DNA of 64,000 bases. Origin: Paenibacillus rhizosphaerae (GTDB lineage: Bacteria; Bacillota; Bacilli; Paenibacillales; Paenibacillaceae). The notes beneath the pieces are model-generated. The model was not told the origin of the DNA. It did not search any database and saw only the letters and a program-made list of their open reading frames with translations. Positions 62,977 to 64,000 of the stretch are shown piece by piece. Where the stretch lies: positions 310,001 to 374,000 of the forward strand of contig NZ_JACHXJ010000005.1 in assembly GCF_014192015.1 (NCBI RefSeq), in the 5' to 3' direction. The position numbers and the translations under genes are program-made. Numbering within the stretch: position 1 is the first letter of the stretch; each line of letters starts with the position of its first letter.

Positions 62977-64000
62977 TTAGAACAGTGAATCGTCATCATC
63001 GGCAGGCCCGGTCACCGTTCCAGCAGCCCCTGCCTGGGTATGATGCTGCATGCGAATCCAATACCACATAATGCCGAAGCCGGCCGCGCCGATCAGCGCC
63101 AGCATCACGCAGATTTTGTACATGGCCGCGCCGCCGAAGTTTTGGAACAGCCAGCCGCCGGCCAAGCTGCCGAGCATGCCGGAAATGCCGCTCCAAGTGA
63201 GCGTGTACAGCGCCTGGGCGGGTCCGCGGAAGGGGGCCGGCGTCAACAGGCGCACCACCTGAGTTCCGACAAAGAAGAAACCGCCGAAGGTGATGCTGTG
63301 GAGGATCTGGATCACGGCGATTTCGACCGCACTCGTGGCATTGGCCATCAGCTGCCAGCGAAGGACGAACAGAAGGCTGACAAGGGAAAGGCAGCCCACA
63401 AGCGTGGATAGCTTTCGCCTCAGATAACGATTGAACAGAATCAGCACGCCGATCTCCAGAATGGACGACAGGAAGACGGCCAGTCCCACGACCGTTTTCG
63501 ATCCTCCCAACTCCGTGATGTAGAGCGACATGAACGTATTATTCATAAAGGTGGGAACGGAGACAGCCACCCCCAGAATAATAAATGCAATAAAATAACG
63601 ATTCACCGCAAACCTGCCAAAGCCCCGAAGGCGCATCGGCGGCGTTTCGGAGGTCCGTTTGAGTGGGGGCAGGATCAGGACGGACACGATCGCCAGGACA
63701 AGAATCCCCGTAAACACGAAGGAAAGGCGGGAGATTCCGATCCGGTCGAGGAAGAGGCCGGCCGCCACAGCCGTCACCGCCCAGCCTATAGAGCCCCACA
63801 TCCGGAACGCGCCGAACCGGTGCGGCTGATCGGGAATATAGCCGAGAATCAGCGTGTTGCTCTGTGCAAACATCGGGCTTTGAAAGAAGAAAAAGAGCAT
63901 CATGGCGACATAAATCATCGTAAACGTGTCGGCATGAAATACAAATTGAGTCAGCAGCAGGGTGCCCGCCATCATGAGAAGCAGGCTGCGCTTCGTGTCC
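62977..64000 (-). CDS. MFS transporter, PPP/LacY-like group (5' part missing)
   Basis: The last 341 codons of a transporter; the N-terminus lies beyond the right edge. It shows the LacY/HcaT-like element HRFGAFRMWGSIGWA after helix 4 and FNRYLRRKLSTLVG in the second half, and ends in an acidic tail (PADDDDSLF). The group includes sugar, nucleoside and phenylpropionate symporters; the substrate is not determinable here. Confidence 0.82.
   Translation of the reverse strand, partial: DTKRSLLLMMAGTLLLTQFVFHADTFTMIYVAMMLFFFFQSPMFAQSNTLILGYIPDQPHRFGAFRMWGSIGWAVTAVAAGLFLDRIGISRLSFVFTGILVLAIVSVLILPPLKRTSETPPMRLRGFGRFAVNRYFIAFIILGVAVSVPTFMNNTFMSLYITELGGSKTVVGLAVFLSSILEIGVLILFNRYLRRKLSTLVGCLSLVSLLFVLRWQLMANATSAVEIAVIQILHSITFGGFFFVGTQVVRLLTPAPFRGPAQALYTLTWSGISGMLGSLAGGWLFQNFGGAAMYKICVMLALIGAAGFGIMWYWIRMQHHTQAGAAGTVTGPADDDDSLF

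Overview
The window looks like chromosomal DNA from a spore-forming, GC-moderate Bacillota of the Paenibacillus type. The reasons are strong AGGAGG-type ribosome binding sites, many GTG and TTG starts, a four-gene GerA-class spore germinant receptor operon, a bacterial oxygenase-only NO synthase, a lipoteichoic-acid-synthase-type sulfatase, and a stand-alone glutaminyl-tRNA synthetase. I see no rRNA, tRNA, CRISPR array, transposase, phage gene or replication origin. Genes are mostly single or in short operons, and many are closed by clear intrinsic terminators.

Layout. 1-867 (minus): end of an EmrAB-type drug exporter. 1038-3181 (plus): a WrbA-like flavoprotein, a small membrane-anchored protein and an alpha/beta hydrolase. 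3267-7303 (minus): a heterodimeric ABC exporter preceded by a His-rich small protein and a triple GTATAC site. 7637-9876: a LacI regulator convergent with a GH113-like glycosidase. 10133-11977 (minus): LTA synthase family. 12478-18231 (plus): an unusual chemoreceptor, a nuclease-helicase fusion and a Gfo/Idh/MocA oxidoreductase. 18236-20573: cidAB-type genes divergent from their LysR regulator. 20848-26515 (plus): MATE pump, then a MarR regulator with a second heterodimeric ABC exporter. 26729-30902: AlkA-type glycosylase, then a TetR regulator divergent from an MMPL exporter. 31105-36638: NO synthase, a small HExxH metalloprotein, an IsdG-type heme oxygenase, a Rieske/FAD oxidoreductase, an aldo-keto reductase and a MerR regulator. 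36990-43248 (plus): a second chemoreceptor and the ger operon (A-C-D-B). 43391-49407 (plus): DUF2062, uroporphyrinogen-III-synthase-like, ThuA-like, phasin-like plus UbiB kinase, and a DEAD-box helicase. 49588-64000: mixed metabolic genes (LLM flavin oxidoreductase, oxalate-decarboxylase-like bicupin, glutathione peroxidase, molybdopterin oxidoreductase, MFS, GNATs, SDRs, MOSC), GlnRS and a partial MFS transporter.

The recurring theme is efflux and stress. There are six exporters or exporter pairs (EmrAB, two ABC heterodimers, MATE, MMPL, MFS), three with adjacent regulators or visible operators. Redox, heme and NO functions (NOS, IsdG, Rieske protein, glutathione peroxidase, flavoproteins) cluster in the middle and right part. 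No classical defence or mobile system is visible.

The most unusual sequence-level items are a diverged 111-bp dispersed repeat found in inverted orientation around oxdC and gpx, a structured divergent leader at 53690-53815, the intact Cas4-like nuclease domain fused to an XPD-type helicase, a chemoreceptor whose sensor appears to be cytoplasmic, and an oxalate decarboxylase homologue with an altered catalytic lid.
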